A stretch of 5,390 bases of DNA, from positions 1 to 5,390 of the forward strand of contig JAOUGZ010000221.1 of NCBI GenBank assembly GCA_029865405.1, read 5' to 3'. Both the position numbers and the translations under genes were made by a program. Under the pieces are notes generated by a model, which was not told the DNA's origin, did not search any database, and saw only the letters and a program-made list of their open reading frames with translations. Shown here one piece after another: positions 4,673 to 5,390 of the stretch. Each line of letters opens with the position of its first letter. Within the stretch, counting starts at the first letter, position 1. The stretch comes from Betaproteobacteria bacterium (GTDB taxonomy: Bacteria; Pseudomonadota; Gammaproteobacteria; Burkholderiales; SG8-39).

Positions 4673-4914
4673 CCCTGGAAACGCCCCGCGCCTTCCTCGG
4701 CTGGTGCACCGACATCAACTACGGCGTACTGGTCGCGTGGTTCCTGATGTACGTCTTCGCCCACGACTGGGTGCGCAAGCTCCACACGCGCTGGTTCCGC
4801 CTGCCGGTGGCGCACTTCGATGCCTTCCACTACGCCGGCATGGGCCTGTACAAGCTCGGCATCTTCCTCGTCAACCTCGTGCCCTACCTCGCGCTGCTGA
4901 TCGTCGGCCGCTAG
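4669..4914 (+). CDS. DUF6868-like small inner-membrane protein
   Basis: This 81-residue protein has two membrane helices, about 16-33 (YGVLVAWFLMYVFAH) and 58-79 (YKLGIFLVNLVPYLALLIVG). Between them is a conserved-looking loop rich in aromatic and basic residues (HDWVRKLHTRWFRLP, then HFDAFHYAGM). The opening FLGWCTDINYG and the HYAGM...YK...NLVPYLAL pattern match what I recall of the DUF6868 family, whose function is unknown. The ATG overlaps the ankyrin stop (ATGA), implying co-translation. Its own stop, TAG at 4912-4914, interlocks with the stop of the convergent phosphatase gene. A membrane anchor paired with a cytoplasmic ankyrin protein is the most that the context suggests. Confidence 0.82.
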   Translation: MTLETPRAFLGWCTDINYGVLVAWFLMYVFAHDWVRKLHTRWFRLPVAHFDAFHYAGMGLYKLGIFLVNLVPYLALLIVGR

Positions 4915-5390
4915 GCGCGCTCCGCGCCGGCCTTGCCGTCCGCCACCTCGAACGACATGAGTGTCGAGCACGGCGCGCCGGCGACCTTCACCGTCTCCAT
5001 CACCCGCAGGTCCGCGCGCAGCGCCTTCGCCGTCACGTCCATGCGCACGTAACCGCGGTAGCGGCCCTCCAGCAGCTTCATGTGCGGGTTGTCGGGCAGG
5101 AGCTCGTCGAGCCGGTGCTGGGGCCAGCCCTGCGAGCTGATCGAGGTGCCGAGGAACTCGCTCGCCACCACGCTCGAGCGCGCATCGTCGAAGTCGCGCT
5201 TCAGGTCCGAGACGTTGAAAAGGTGCGCGTCGCCGCTCAGCACGACGGGGTTGGCGATGCGCCGCTCCTCCAGAAACCCCAGCAGCCGCGCGCGCGCCGC
5301 CGCATAGCCGTCCCAGGCGTCGGTCCAGCGGCGCCGCTCGGGCCCGGGCTTCTGCTCGAACTGCGCCATGCGCGTCTGCTGCGCGAGGAA
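4911..5390 (-). CDS. PhoD-like metallophosphatase/phosphodiesterase, C-terminal 159 residues (runs off window)
   Basis: The frame is open to the window edge, so the 5' part of the gene lies beyond 5390; the ATG at 5369 is internal. Visible features, numbered from the window edge, are FLAQQTRMAQF (1-11), WTDAWDGYAAARARLLGFL (22-40), NPVVLSGDAHLFNVSDLK (47-64) with the metal-binding GDxH motif at 53-56, and SEFLGTSISSQG (77-88). These match the C-terminal half of PhoD-type alkaline phosphatases/phosphodiesterases, calcium/iron enzymes normally exported by the Tat system. The signal peptide and the other metal ligands would lie upstream and cannot be checked. The family's role is release of phosphate from phosphodiesters and monoesters outside the cytoplasm. 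It converges on the DUF6868-like gene with overlapping stops. Confidence 0.9.
   Translation of the reverse strand, partial: FLAQQTRMAQFEQKPGPERRRWTDAWDGYAAARARLLGFLEERRIANPVVLSGDAHLFNVSDLKRDFDDARSSVVASEFLGTSISSQGWPQHRLDELLPDNPHMKLLEGRYRGYVRMDVTAKALRADLRVMETVKVAGAPCSTLMSFEVADGKAGAERA

Overview
The window reads as GC-rich proteobacterial DNA. A gammaproteobacterium, perhaps of the Xanthomonadales, is my guess from the chromosomal-integron-like cassettes, the PhoD-type phosphatase and the codon use, but nothing visible fixes the taxon. It splits into three parts.

(1) Bases ~11-1336 are a complete insertion sequence of the IS110 family, IS1111 group. It has a minus-strand DEDD transposase (245-1249), 25-bp subterminal inverted repeats (16-40 and 1305-1329), and a ~230-bp noncoding tail downstream of the transposase, where this group encodes its guide (seek/bridge) RNA. 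The element sits directly against an integron core site, GTTAGAT, at 1339. This is the behaviour of the IS1111-attC subgroup, which targets gene-cassette recombination sites.

(2) Bases 1339-~3856 look like part of an integron cassette array. A textbook cassette (1340-1710) carries a small two-helix membrane protein gene and a well-formed 90-bp attC (1627-1716), whose 20-bp stem has four extrahelical bases. After it come a zinc-free MDR oxidoreductase (1757-2740), then a translationally coupled pair: a secreted CDA-fold deaminase (2776-3174) and a secreted ankyrin-repeat protein (3171-3824). No attC is visible between these genes. The left half of a second attC follows at 3829-3856, without a recognisable right half.

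(3) Bases 3912-4914 form a tight plus-strand operon: a DUF2007-like gene broken by one extra A at 4017/4018, a cytoplasmic ankyrin-repeat protein, and a DUF6868-like two-helix membrane protein. The operon meets, tail to tail at a shared CTAG, the 3' part of a minus-strand PhoD-like phosphatase/phosphodiesterase gene that runs off the window end. This part is probably resident chromosome and marks the edge of the array.

The most interesting theme is the meeting of two targeted DNA-mobility systems, integron cassettes and an RNA-guided IS1111 element. The IS noncoding tail contains a 10-base stretch whose transcript could pair across the attC core junction the element abuts.
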